Below, piece by piece: positions 43,198 through 56,783 of a stretch of 64,000 bases of DNA; the stretch's first letter is position 1, and every line of letters begins with the position of its first letter. Where the stretch lies: the NCBI RefSeq assembly GCF_023544665.1, contig NZ_JAMJFL010000001.1, forward strand, positions 62,001-126,000, written 5' to 3'. The notes below the pieces were generated by a model. That model saw only the letters and a program-made list of their open reading frames with translations. It made no database searches and was not told where the DNA came from. The stretch is from Streptomyces sp. YS415 (GTDB lineage Bacteria; Actinomycetota; Actinomycetes; Streptomycetales; Streptomycetaceae). The translations under genes and the position numbers were made by a program.

Positions 43198-44877
43198 ATG
43201 AGCCAGCACTCCGCCGACCCGGCACCGACCTCCGCCGTAGCCACCGTCGCCCATCGCCGCGACTGGTGGCGGGACGCGGTGATCTACCAGGTCTATCCGC
43301 GCAGCTTCGCCGACAGCAACGGCGACGGCATGGGCGACCTGGAAGGCGTACGCTCCCGACTCCCTTACCTGCGCGACCTCGGCGTGGACGCCGTGTGGCT
43401 GAGCCCCTTCTACGCCTCCCCGCAGGCCGACGCCGGTTACGACGTGGCCGACTACCGGGCCGTCGACCCCATGTTCGGCAGCCTCCTGGACGCCGACGCG
43501 CTGATCCGCGACGCCCATGAGCTGGGCCTGCGCATCATCGTCGACCTGGTGCCCAACCACTCCTCCGACCAGCACGAGTGGTTCAAGCGCGCGCTGCGCG
43601 AGGGCCCCGGCTCCCCGCTGCGGGAGCGCTACCACTTCCGGCCCGGCAAGGGCGCGAGCGGCGAACTGCCGCCCAACGACTGGGAGTCGATCTTCGGCGG
43701 CCCGGCCTGGACCCGGGTCACCGAACCCGACGGCACGCCCGGCGAGTGGTACCTGCACCTGTTCGCGCCGGAGCAGCCCGACTTCAACTGGGACCACCCG
43801 GCGGTCGGCGACGAGTTCCGCTCGATCCTGCGGTTCTGGCTGGACATCGGCGTCGACGGCTTCCGCATCGACGTGGCCCACGGCCTGGTCAAGGCCGACG
43901 GTCTGCCCGACCTCGGGGCCCACGATCAGCTCAAGCTGCTGGGCAACGATGTCATGCCGTTCTTCGACCAGGACGGCGTGCACGCCATCTACCGGCAGTG
44001 GCGCACGATCCTCGACGAGTACGCCGGCGAGCGCATCTTCGTGGCCGAGGCGTGGACCCCGACCGTCGAGCGCACCGCCAACTACGTCCGCCCCGACGAG
44101 CTGCACCAGGCCTTCAACTTCCAGTACCTCAGCACCGAATGGGACGCGAAGGAGCTGCGCACGGTCATCGACCGCACGCTGGAGGCGATGCGCCCGGTGG
44201 GCGCCCCGGCCACCTGGGTGCTGTCCAACCACGACGTGACCCGCCACGCGACCCGCTTCGCCAACCCGCCCGGCCTCGGCACCCAGATCCGCACGGCCGG
44301 CGACCGCGAACTGGGCCTGCGCCGCGCCCGGGCGGCCACGCTGCTGATGCTCGCGCTGCCCGGTTCGGCCTACGTCTACCAGGGCGAGGAGCTCGGCCTG
44401 CCGGACGTCGTCGACCTGCCCGACGAGGTCCGCCAGGACCCCGCGTACTTCCGGGGCGAGGGCCAGGACGGCTTCCGCGACGGCTGCCGGGTCCCGATCC
44501 CGTGGACCCGCGAGGGTTCGTCGTACGGCTTCGGCAGCGGCGGCAGCTGGCTGCCCCAGCCGCCCGTCTGGGCGGAGTTGAGCGTGGAGGCGCAGTCCGG
44601 CACCCCGGGCTCGACCCTGGAGCTGTACCGCGCGGCCCTGGCCGTTCGCCGCGACCACCCGGACCTGGGCGCCGGGGACGCGGTGCAGTGGCTGAAGGCC
44701 CCCGAGGGCGTCCTGGCCTTCCGCCGGGGCGAGTTCGTCTGTGTCGCCAACACGACCGGCGAGTCGATCACCACCCCGGTCCACGGCCGCCTCCTGCTCG
44801 CCAGCGGCGAGATCGCCGAGGTGGAGGGCGAGGCCAAGGTCCCGTCCGACACCACGGTCTGGTGGACCACGGCCTGA
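43198..44877 (+). CDS. aglA: Intracellular alpha-glucosidase AglA (GH13)
   Basis: Hydrolyses imported maltose/maltodextrins in the cytosol; 559 aa, no signal peptide. GH13 barrel: [33 protein letters not shown]-type [19 protein letters not shown], catalytic Asp225 (GFRIDVAHG), acid/base Glu284 (FVAEAW) and Asp346 (LSNHDVTRH). Length and the DGMGDLEGV motif fit oligo-1,6-/alpha-glucosidases of the mal operons. It is followed by a UUCG-capped terminator and continues the uptake function of malEFG. Confidence 0.93.
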   Translation: MSQHSADPAPTSAVATVAHRRDWWRDAVIYQVYPRSFADSNGDGMGDLEGVRSRLPYLRDLGVDAVWLSPFYASPQADAGYDVADYRAVDPMFGSLLDADALIRDAHELGLRIIVDLVPNHSSDQHEWFKRALREGPGSPLRERYHFRPGKGASGELPPNDWESIFGGPAWTRVTEPDGTPGEWYLHLFAPEQPDFNWDHPAVGDEFRSILRFWLDIGVDGFRIDVAHGLVKADGLPDLGAHDQLKLLGNDVMPFFDQDGVHAIYRQWRTILDEYAGERIFVAEAWTPTVERTANYVRPDELHQAFNFQYLSTEWDAKELRTVIDRTLEAMRPVGAPATWVLSNHDVTRHATRFANPPGLGTQIRTAGDRELGLRRARAATLLMLALPGSAYVYQGEELGLPDVVDLPDEVRQDPAYFRGEGQDGFRDGCRVPIPWTREGSSYGFGSGGSWLPQPPVWAELSVEAQSGTPGSTLELYRAALAVRRDHPDLGAGDAVQWLKAPEGVLAFRRGEFVCVANTTGESITTPVHGRLLLASGEIAEVEGEAKVPSDTTVWWTTA

Positions 44878-44891
44878 CGGTCACGCACGCA

Positions 44892-44921
44892 ACGGAGGGC
44901 CCGCTTCGGCGGGCCCTCCGT
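44892..44921 (+). terminator. Terminator after aglA (UUCG tetraloop)
   Basis: Perfect 13-bp stem ACGGAGGGCCCGC (44892-44904) and GCGGGCCCTCCGT (44909-44921) closed by a TTCG tetraloop, followed by a short T-rich CTTGTCC. Very stable intrinsic terminator. Confidence 0.92.
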
Positions 44922-44945
44922 CTTGTCCGGGCGTCGATGAAACTT

Positions 44946-44971
44946 CTTGCCATCGGTTTCAAGACTCTTGC
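44946..44971. promoter_or_regulatory. Two CTTGC boxes 21 bp apart upstream of the alpha-amylase gene
   Basis: CTTGC at 44946-44950 and 44967-44971. With the intervening TTTCAAGACT they form the same pattern as that before the pullulanase gene (46450-46475). Direct repeats spaced by two helical turns are a plausible MalR operator. Confidence 0.7.
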
Positions 44972-45044
44972 TGTAAACGTTTCGTTAGCGGTACGTTCCG
45001 CGGACACCAGGCAAGGACGCCTGCTGTCCCCACAAGGAGTACCC

Positions 45045-46421
45045 GTGATATCGAGATGGTCCGTCACCGCGACCGCGCTCGCCGCCACGGCGGCCGGAGC
45101 GCTGGTCCCCGGCACCGCCCACGCCTCCCCACCCGGCACCAAGGACGTCACCGCGGTGATGTTCGAGTGGAACTTCGCCTCCGTCGCCAAGGAGTGCACC
45201 ACCACCCTCGGGCCCGCCGGCTACGGCTACGTCCAGGTCTCCCCACCCGCCGAGCACATCCAGGGCGCGCAGTGGTGGACCTCGTACCAGCCGGTCAGCT
45301 ACAAGATCGCCGGTCGGCTCGGTGACCGCACGGCGTTCCGGAACATGGTCGACACCTGCCACGCGGCCGGGGTGAAGGTCGTCGTCGACACCGTCATCAA
45401 CCACATGGCCGCGGGCAGCGGCACCGGCACCGGCGGCTCCTCGTACACGAAGTACGGCTACCCCGGCCTGTACTCCTCCTACGACTTCGACAACTGCACC
45501 GCGCAGATCACCAACTACGCGGACCGCGCGAACGTCCAGAACTGCGAACTGGTCGGTCTCGCCGACCTCGACACCGGCGAGTCCTACGTCCGCGGCGCCA
45601 TCGCTGGGTACATGAACGACCTGCTCTCCCTCGGTGTCGACGGCTTCCGCATCGACGCGGCCAAGCACATGCCCGCCGCCGACCTCGCCAACATCAAGTC
45701 GCGGCTGACCAACCCGAACGCCTACTGGAAGCAGGAGGTCATCTTCGGCAGCGGAGAGGCTGTCCAGCCCACCGAGTACACCGGCAACGGCGACGTCCAG
45801 GAGTTCCGCTACGCCTACGACCTCAAGCGGGTCTTCAACAACGAGAACCTCGCCTACCTGAAGAACTACGGCGAGGGCTGGGGGTACATGAGCAGCGGGG
45901 TCTCCGGTGTCTTCGTCGACAATCACGACACCGAGCGCAACGGCTCCACGCTCAGCTACAAGGACAACGCCAACTACACCCTCGCCAACGTCTTCATGCT
46001 GGCCTGGCCCTACGGCGCCCCCGACATCAACTCCGGCTACGAGTTCACCGACCACGACGCCGGCCCGCCCAACGGCGGTCAGGTGAACGCCTGCTGGCAG
46101 AACGGCTGGAAGTGCCAGCACGCCTGGCCGGAGATCAAGTCCATGGTCGCCTTCCGCAACGCCACCCGCGGCCAGGCGGTCACCAACTGGTGGGACAACG
46201 GCGGCGACGCCATCGCCTTCGGCCGCGGCAGCAAGGGCTACGTCGCCATCAACCATGAGTCGGGCAGTCTGAGCCGCACGTACCAGACCTCCCTCCCGGC
46301 CGGCACGTACTGCAACGTGCAGAACAACACGACGGTGACCGTGAACTCCAGCGGTCAGTTCTCGGCCACGCTGGGCGCCAACACCGCCCTGGCGATCCAC
46401 GCCGGCAAGTCCAGCTGCTGA
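45045..46421 (+). CDS. Secreted alpha-amylase (GH13)
   Basis: Endo-acting starch-hydrolysing enzyme, 458 aa, exported. GTG 45045 (AAGGAG 5 nt upstream) begins a signal peptide [27 protein letters not shown], cut near residue 27. The frame is open further upstream through aglA, but there the context is non-coding for this reading. GH13 catalytic residues: Asp204 (GFRIDAAKH), Glu231 (WKQEVIF) and Asp295 (VDNHDTERN). There is a C-terminal beta domain (about 370-458) but no CBM20 starch-binding domain, unlike many Streptomyces amylases. The upstream CTTGC pair suggests MalR control. Confidence 0.93.
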   Translation: MISRWSVTATALAATAAGALVPGTAHASPPGTKDVTAVMFEWNFASVAKECTTTLGPAGYGYVQVSPPAEHIQGAQWWTSYQPVSYKIAGRLGDRTAFRNMVDTCHAAGVKVVVDTVINHMAAGSGTGTGGSSYTKYGYPGLYSSYDFDNCTAQITNYADRANVQNCELVGLADLDTGESYVRGAIAGYMNDLLSLGVDGFRIDAAKHMPAADLANIKSRLTNPNAYWKQEVIFGSGEAVQPTEYTGNGDVQEFRYAYDLKRVFNNENLAYLKNYGEGWGYMSSGVSGVFVDNHDTERNGSTLSYKDNANYTLANVFMLAWPYGAPDINSGYEFTDHDAGPPNGGQVNACWQNGWKCQHAWPEIKSMVAFRNATRGQAVTNWWDNGGDAIAFGRGSKGYVAINHESGSLSRTYQTSLPAGTYCNVQNNTTVTVNSSGQFSATLGANTALAIHAGKSSC

Positions 46422-46449
46422 ACCGGGGCGGCCCCCGGAGCTGAAAGCT

Positions 46450-46475
46450 CTTGCCAATCATTTCAGGACTCTTGC
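46450..46475. promoter_or_regulatory. Two CTTGC boxes 21 bp apart upstream of the pullulanase gene
   Basis: CTTGC at 46450-46454 and 46471-46475 with TTTCAGGACT between, nearly identical in sequence and spacing to the amylase promoter pair. They lie about 75-100 bp before the start codon. Confidence 0.72.
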
Positions 46476-46549
46476 TGTAACGCTTACGGCGGCGATACGG
46501 TCGCGCGGGGTCGGACCCAACAGAGCCGTATCGCAAGGAGTTCACGTCA

Positions 46550-51940
<5,391 letters not shown>

Positions 51941-52015
51941 CATCGCACTAAGTTGGGTGGAGCGGGTCCTGTCCGGGGTCCGCTCCACCCTCACCCCCTT
52001 CCGAGGGCCACCGTG

Positions 52016-53620
52016 ATGGACGGTAACGACGAGCGGCCGGGCGCGACCACCGTGATGGTCGTGGACGACGTTGCGGCCAACCGCTACGCCATGGGTGCCG
52101 TGCTGCGCCGCGCCGGTCACCGGGTGGTGCCGGTGGCGAGCGGCGGCGAGGCGCTCGTCGAACTCGAGGCGCGGCTACGGGGCGGGGCCCTACCTGATGT
52201 GGCGCTCGTGGACGTCGGACTGCCGGACATGAGCGGCTTCGAGCTGTGCCGCCGGGTGCGGGCCCGGCCCTCCACGGCGGACCTGCCCGTCGTCCACTTC
52301 TCCGCCGCCGCCGTCGGCCCGGGCGACCGGTGCATGGGCCTGGACGCGGGCGGCGACGCCTATCTGAGCGTGCCCGCCGAGCCCGAGGAGATCCAGGCCG
52401 TCGTGCGGGCCGCGGTGCGCGGGGCACGCCGACGCGGCGGCTTCGAACTGCTCGCGCAGCGGCTGACCCTGCTGTCCGAGGCGATCGTCACCGTGCAGGC
52501 CGCCCGCTGCCCGCGGGAGCTGGCCGACGCCGCCGCCGAGGGCGCGGCCCGGATCACCGGCACCGACGCCGTGGTCTTCGTCCTCGGCCCGAACGGCGAG
52601 ATGGACTCGGGCACCTCCAGGAGCCGGCTCGCGATGCCGGACGCCAGCGCGCACGAGGCGGCGGCCCGGCTCATCACCCGCATCGCCGAGGGCCGCACCG
52701 GAGTGCACAGCACCGTCGTGCCCGCCCCGCTGTGGCCCGCCGGGTTCTTCCGGTCCGGACGGCAGGACGACGCCCGGCTGGTGCTGGCGTTCACCCAGGA
52801 GGGCCGGACACCGGTGTGCGTGGCCACACCGGCCCGGCGCACCCCGCTGGACGACGTGTCGGTGCTCCGGCTCGCCCAGGCCACCGCCTTCGCCGCCGAA
52901 CCGCTGTTCATGTACCGGGCGGAGCGGCACATCGCGCTCACCCTCCAGCGCAGCTTCCTGCCCGACCCGCGGCGCCTGCCCCGGCTGCCCGGCGTCGACC
53001 TCGTCGTGCGGTACGTGCCCGCCTCCCGCGAGACCGAGATCGGCGGCGACTTCTACGCGGCCCTGCGCACCCCGAGCGGCATCCTCACCGCGGTCGGCGA
53101 CGTCGTCGGGCACTCGCTGGAGGCGGCCACGGTGATGGTCGAGATCCGGCACGCCCTGCGCGCCTACTGCGTCGAGGACGGCGATCCCCGGGTGCTCGCG
53201 GTGCGGCTCGACCGGATGCTCCAGCACTACCACCCCGACGTCACGGCGACCGTCTGCCTGGTCCTGGCCGACCCCGCCTCCGGGAGCGTCCGGATCGCCA
53301 ACGCGGGCCACATCCCGCCGCTGCTCCTGCGCGAGGACGGCGACTGCGCGTATGTGAAGGTGCGCGGCCCGCTGCTCGGCCTCGGCCTCGACCGACCCGA
53401 ACCCACCGAGGTGACGCTGGCCGCCGGCGACCGCCTGCTGATGGTCACCGACGGTCTGATCGAGACCCGCGGAGTCGACCTCGCCGTGTCCATGGACCAG
53501 CTCCGCACCGCCGCGAGCGCGGCCCCCGCGGGCCTGGACTCGCTGTGCGACACCCTCCTGGGCTGCTTCGGCCATGAACGGGAGGACGACATCGCGATGC
53601 TGGCGCTGCGGCTAGGGTGA
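52016..53620 (+). CDS. Response regulator receiver fused to SpoIIE-type PP2C phosphatase
   Basis: 534 aa from ATG 52016 (a GTG three bases earlier is possible). Receiver domain (10-130): MVVDDVAANRYAMG with acidic Asp17/18, phospho-acceptor Asp66 in VALVDVGLPDMSG, and Lys replaced by a SVPAEPEE loop near residue 115 (the usual switch lysine is not evident). A GAF-like linker (150-300) precedes the PP2C/SpoIIE domain (320-534): IALTLQRSFLPDPRRLPRLPGVDLVVRYVPASRETEIGGDFYAAL, VGDVVGHSLEAATVMVEIR and ANAGHIPPLLL. Such proteins dephosphorylate anti-anti-sigma factors; no partner gene is adjacent. Confidence 0.9.
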   Translation: MDGNDERPGATTVMVVDDVAANRYAMGAVLRRAGHRVVPVASGGEALVELEARLRGGALPDVALVDVGLPDMSGFELCRRVRARPSTADLPVVHFSAAAVGPGDRCMGLDAGGDAYLSVPAEPEEIQAVVRAAVRGARRRGGFELLAQRLTLLSEAIVTVQAARCPRELADAAAEGAARITGTDAVVFVLGPNGEMDSGTSRSRLAMPDASAHEAAARLITRIAEGRTGVHSTVVPAPLWPAGFFRSGRQDDARLVLAFTQEGRTPVCVATPARRTPLDDVSVLRLAQATAFAAEPLFMYRAERHIALTLQRSFLPDPRRLPRLPGVDLVVRYVPASRETEIGGDFYAALRTPSGILTAVGDVVGHSLEAATVMVEIRHALRAYCVEDGDPRVLAVRLDRMLQHYHPDVTATVCLVLADPASGSVRIANAGHIPPLLLREDGDCAYVKVRGPLLGLGLDRPEPTEVTLAAGDRLLMVTDGLIETRGVDLAVSMDQLRTAASAAPAGLDSLCDTLLGCFGHEREDDIAMLALRLG

Positions 53621-53648
53621 GCGAAATTGCCGTAGAACAGGAGTGCCC

Positions 53649-54002
53649 ATGCCGCAGATCACCGTCGAACGTTCCCCGGCGCTCGACCACGTCGACTGGG
53701 AAGCGTTCGCGACCGCCCTGCACCCGGTGGTCGTCGAGACGGCGGCCGCACGTCTGGAGGCGTGCAAGACGCGGGTCCTGCGCACCACGGACGAGGCGGT
53801 CGGCGCCGAGCCGGAGGGCCATGCCGTCGTGCAGGTCACGCTCGCCCTGCTGGCCGGCCGCAGCGACGAGACGAAGGCGCGGCTCACCGAGGCGGTCGTG
53901 GACCTGCTCACCAAGCACGTCCGCCCGGTGGACGGCCTCAAGCTGCACCTGTCCGCCGAGGTCCGCGACCTCGACCCCTCCTACCGCAAGGCCGAGATCT
54001 AG
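53649..54002 (+). CDS. Tautomerase-superfamily / 5-carboxymethyl-2-hydroxymuconate isomerase-like protein
   Basis: 117 aa from ATG 53649, AGGAG 5 nt upstream (the GTG at 53643 overlaps that site). The mature protein would begin with Pro2 after Met removal (MPQITVERSPALD), the catalytic base of the tautomerase fold. The remainder VVQVTLALLAGRSDETKARLTEAVVDLLTKHV carries the second beta-alpha unit of the CHMI group. Isolated from any homoprotocatechuate genes, so the substrate is unclear. The stop overlaps that of the convergent TetR gene (CTAG). Confidence 0.85.
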   Translation: MPQITVERSPALDHVDWEAFATALHPVVVETAAARLEACKTRVLRTTDEAVGAEPEGHAVVQVTLALLAGRSDETKARLTEAVVDLLTKHVRPVDGLKLHLSAEVRDLDPSYRKAEI

Positions 54003-54688
54003 GACGCCAGCGTGATGAGCCGGGCGGCCAGGTCGCTGAACGGCCCGTCGGCCGGCTCGTCCTTGAGGATGCGGCGCAGCAGCGCCGTCATCTCCTCGTC
54101 GTAGGCGGCGCTCACGGCGGCCAGCGCGGCGAAGTCGTGCACCAGCTGCACCTCCAGCTCGGCGCGCGGGATGCGCCGGCCGTCCAGCCAGATCAGCGCC
54201 GTCGACTCGGCCAGCGAGATCCAGGAGCGGACGACCAGTTCCAGCCGGGCGGGCGGGTCCTGCACCCGCAGGTGCGACAGGATCTGGACGTACGCGGCCT
54301 GCCGTACGGAGTCGATGAGCGCGTTCGTCGTCGAGGAGCCGACCGCCGGGCCGCCGCGCATCAGCGCGGAGAAACCGGGGCCGTGCTCGTCGACGAAGTC
54401 GAAGTAGCGGCGCATCACCCGCAGCAGCCGCGCACCCAGCGGACCGTCGTGCGGCTCCACGAACCGGGACGCGAGATCGTCCGAGGCCCGCTTCAACGCG
54501 GCCTCGTACAGGCTGAGTTTGCCGGGGAAGTAGTGGTAGACCAGCGGACGGGAGATGCCCGCCGCCGACGCTATCTCGTCGATGGAGACCTCGTCGGGCG
54601 AGCGGCGGCTGAACAGGTCGAGGGCGACGCCGATCAGCTGCTGCCGTCGCTCCTCGACGCCCATGCGGCGGCGCACCCCGGTACTCAT
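53999..54688 (-). CDS. TetR-family regulator adjacent to the di-iron/reductase pair
   Basis: 229 aa from ATG 54688. HTH: RRQQLIGVALDLFSRRSPDEVSIDEIASAAGISRPLVYHYFPGKLSLYEAAL (about residues 14-64). Its C-terminal domain is the longer type (TetR_C) with RSWISLAESTALIWLDGRR. It lies 57 bp after the ferredoxin reductase stop on the same strand. A CTTACCGATCGG motif before it resembles one before the hydrolase gene, so it probably controls itself and the pair. Confidence 0.9.
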   Translation of the reverse strand: MSTGVRRRMGVEERRQQLIGVALDLFSRRSPDEVSIDEIASAAGISRPLVYHYFPGKLSLYEAALKRASDDLASRFVEPHDGPLGARLLRVMRRYFDFVDEHGPGFSALMRGGPAVGSSTTNALIDSVRQAAYVQILSHLRVQDPPARLELVVRSWISLAESTALIWLDGRRIPRAELEVQLVHDFAALAAVSAAYDEEMTALLRRILKDEPADGPFSDLAARLITLAS

Positions 54689-54696
54689 ACGAACAC

Positions 54697-54708
54697 CTTA
54701 CCGATCGG
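54697..54708. promoter_or_regulatory. Candidate TetR operator upstream of the tetR gene
   Basis: CTTACCGATCGG (with an inner 8-bp palindrome CCGATCGG). Its nine fixed bases CTTACC-2-TC-1-G also occur on the minus strand at 56710-56721, before the hydrolase gene. Confidence 0.45.
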
Positions 54709-54745
54709 ATTCGGCCCCGGAACGGGCCGCACCGGCCGGCGAGGT

Positions 54746-55792
54746 TCACATGTCCAGCACCAGGCGCTCACCGCGTGCCCGCGACACACAGATGAGCATC
54801 GAGTCGTCACGCTCCGCGTCCGTCAGCAGCTCGTCCCGGTGGTCCACCTCGCCCTCCAGCACCCGCTGTTGGCAGGTGCCGCAGAAACCCTGCTCGCAGG
54901 AGTACAGGGTGTCCGGCAGCTCGGCCCGCACGGCGGCCAGCACGGACGAGCCGGCCGGGACGGTCAGCACCCGTCCGCTGCGCCGCAGTTCCACCTCGAA
55001 GGAACCGTCGCCGCAGGCCGGGGCGCGGGGCGCGAACCGCTCGGTGCGGACTCCCGGCGCCCGCTCCGCCACCGCCGCCATGAGCCCCTCGGGACCGCAG
55101 CAGTAGACGGCGGCCTCCTCGGGCGCCCCCGCGAACAGCCGGTCCAGATCGGGCAGTCCGTCCTCGTCCTCGGCGACCACGGTCACCCGGCCCTGCCCGG
55201 CGTCCAGCTTCTCGACCTCCTCCAGGAACGGCATCGACGCCCGCGTCCGCCCGCCGTACAGCAGCCGCCAGTCGGTGCCCTCGGGCAGCGTCCGCAGCAT
55301 CGGCAGGATCGGCGTGATCCCGATGCCCCCGGCGACGAAGACGTACGCGTCCGCCGCCACCAGCGGGAAGCGGTTCCGCGGCCCGCGCACCTCCAGCTCG
55401 ACACCCTCCTGCACCTGCTGGTGCACCTCGCGCGAACCACCCCGCCCGTCCTCGACCAGCCGGGTGGCGACGGTGTACGACGAGGTGTCCTCCGGGTCCC
55501 CGCACAGCGAGTACTGCCGGACGAGCCCCGAGGGCAGCACCAGGTCCAGATGGGCGCCGGGCTCCCAGCGGGGCAGGTCGTGGCCTTCCAGACGCAGCTT
55601 CACGACCCCGTCGGCGACCTGCTCGTGCGCGGTCACCAGCAGCCGCAGCGCCCGGGTCCGGGGCCGCCCGGAGACCGGCTCGTCCAGCGCCGGCATCGGC
55701 CACAGCGGCGAGGCCTGGATGCGGCGGCGCAGGGCCCGCCGCGCGAGGAGCGCCGCGCCCGCGACGACGGCGACCGTGCTGAGCCTCGGCAT
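54746..55792 (-). CDS. Ferredoxin reductase with plant-type [2Fe-2S] domain
   Basis: 348 aa, ATG 55792 overlapping the upstream gene's stop by one base. Short membrane-like N-terminus (VAVVAGAALLARRAL), then an FAD domain with VRQYSLCGDPED, an NAD domain with FVAGGIGITPILPMLRTLPEG and VYCCGPEGLMAAV, and a C-terminal ferredoxin with Cys299, Cys304, Cys307 and Cys335. This is the phthalate dioxygenase reductase/vanillate reductase arrangement, giving electrons from NAD(P)H to an oxygenase. The coupled upstream gene encodes a helical protein with di-iron-like Glu/His motifs, the likely partner. Confidence 0.9.
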   Translation of the reverse strand: MPRLSTVAVVAGAALLARRALRRRIQASPLWPMPALDEPVSGRPRTRALRLLVTAHEQVADGVVKLRLEGHDLPRWEPGAHLDLVLPSGLVRQYSLCGDPEDTSSYTVATRLVEDGRGGSREVHQQVQEGVELEVRGPRNRFPLVAADAYVFVAGGIGITPILPMLRTLPEGTDWRLLYGGRTRASMPFLEEVEKLDAGQGRVTVVAEDEDGLPDLDRLFAGAPEEAAVYCCGPEGLMAAVAERAPGVRTERFAPRAPACGDGSFEVELRRSGRVLTVPAGSSVLAAVRAELPDTLYSCEQGFCGTCQQRVLEGEVDHRDELLTDAERDDSMLICVSRARGERLVLDM

Positions 55793-56697
55793 CACTTGCT
55801 TCCCTTCTCGGCGGCGACGGCGGCGGGGGAGGAGGCCAGATAGGCGACCGCCTGCTCGGTGGAGCCCTCCTGGGAGGGGTGGTACTCCCGGCTGAGATAG
55901 CGCGGGATCGAGCGGAGCAGGTCCCCGGTGGCGGGCAGCACCCCGCGCCGCCCCCGGACGTAGAAGGCACGGAAGCTCGCCCTGCCGTCCAGCAGGGTCG
56001 GGTCGTTCTCCATGAAGAAGCGGGCCCCGCGCTGCCACAGGAACACCAGCGCCGTGAACGCCGTCGCCCAGGTCCGCACCCGCCGCCGGTAGCCGCCGTC
56101 GACATGCAGGAACAGGTCGAAGGCCACGGACCGGTGCTCCACCTCCTCGGCGCCGTGCCAGCGCAGCAGGTCCAGCATGGTGGGATCGGCGCCCCGGCGG
56201 TCCAGCTCCGCGGCGTTCAGCACCCAGTCGCCGAGGAACGCGGTGTAGTGCTCGATGGCCGCGATCAGCGCGACCCGCTCCATCAGCCACCAGCGCCTGG
56301 CCCGGCCCGGCGGCAGGGTCCGGTCCCCGAGCAGCTTCTCGAAGAGCCAGTCCACCTGCGCGGTGTACGGCGTCGGATCGAGCCCCTGCTCCTTCAGATG
56401 CGGCAGGACCTCGTCATGGGCCTGGGAGTGCATGGCCTCCTGGCCGATGAACCCGATGACGTCCGCCCGCAGCCGCTCGTCCCGGATGTACGGCAGCACC
56501 TGCTTGTACACGTGCACGAACCATCGCTCGCCGGCGGGCAGCAGCAGATGCAGCACGTTGATGGTGTGCGTGGTGAACGGATCCCCCGGCACCCAGTGCA
56601 ACGGGGTGTGGTCCCACGAGAAGGACACCTTGCGCGCCGTGAGCGCGGTCCACTCGTCCTCGACGGGCCGGGGCACCCGGGCCTGCTTGTTAGACAT
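55792..56697 (-). CDS. Predicted metal-dependent hydrolase / di-iron-like protein (PF10118 type)
   Basis: 301 aa from ATG 56697 (MSNKQARVPRPVEDEW). Mostly helical. Candidate metal ligands: IGQEAMHSQAHDEVL (about residues 83-97), AAIEHYTAFLGDWVL (residues 135-155) and HGAEEVEHRSVAFD (about 172-185), a Glu-x2-His style arrangement seen in ferritin-like di-iron oxygenases. The family is listed as 'predicted metal-dependent hydrolase' without a proven activity. Coupling to a ferredoxin reductase (TGATG overlap) argues for an oxygenase or desaturase role rather than hydrolysis. Confidence 0.82.
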   Translation of the reverse strand: MSNKQARVPRPVEDEWTALTARKVSFSWDHTPLHWVPGDPFTTHTINVLHLLLPAGERWFVHVYKQVLPYIRDERLRADVIGFIGQEAMHSQAHDEVLPHLKEQGLDPTPYTAQVDWLFEKLLGDRTLPPGRARRWWLMERVALIAAIEHYTAFLGDWVLNAAELDRRGADPTMLDLLRWHGAEEVEHRSVAFDLFLHVDGGYRRRVRTWATAFTALVFLWQRGARFFMENDPTLLDGRASFRAFYVRGRRGVLPATGDLLRSIPRYLSREYHPSQEGSTEQAVAYLASSPAAVAAEKGSK

Positions 56698-56700
56698 GGC

Positions 56701-56721
56701 GTCAATGTACTGACGGGTAAG
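56701..56721. promoter_or_regulatory. Candidate operator upstream of the metal-dependent hydrolase gene
   Basis: GTCAATGTACTGAC (56701-56714), a loose dyad, overlaps CTGACGGGTAAG (56710-56721), whose reverse reads CTTACCCGTCAG. The motif CTTACC-2-TC-1-G recurs before the nearby tetR gene. It starts 4 bp from the start codon. Confidence 0.5.
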
Positions 56722-56783
56722 TCCGAGGGAAACCCTCCTGCACCGACTTCTTGGCGCCCCGGCCGGACGGCCGAACCCCTGGA

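Noticed and set aside
43578..45044. Single long frame joining part of the aglA region with the alpha-amylase
   Set aside because: The aglA product is in another frame, a terminator lies between, and the amylase has its own GTG, ribosome site and signal peptide.
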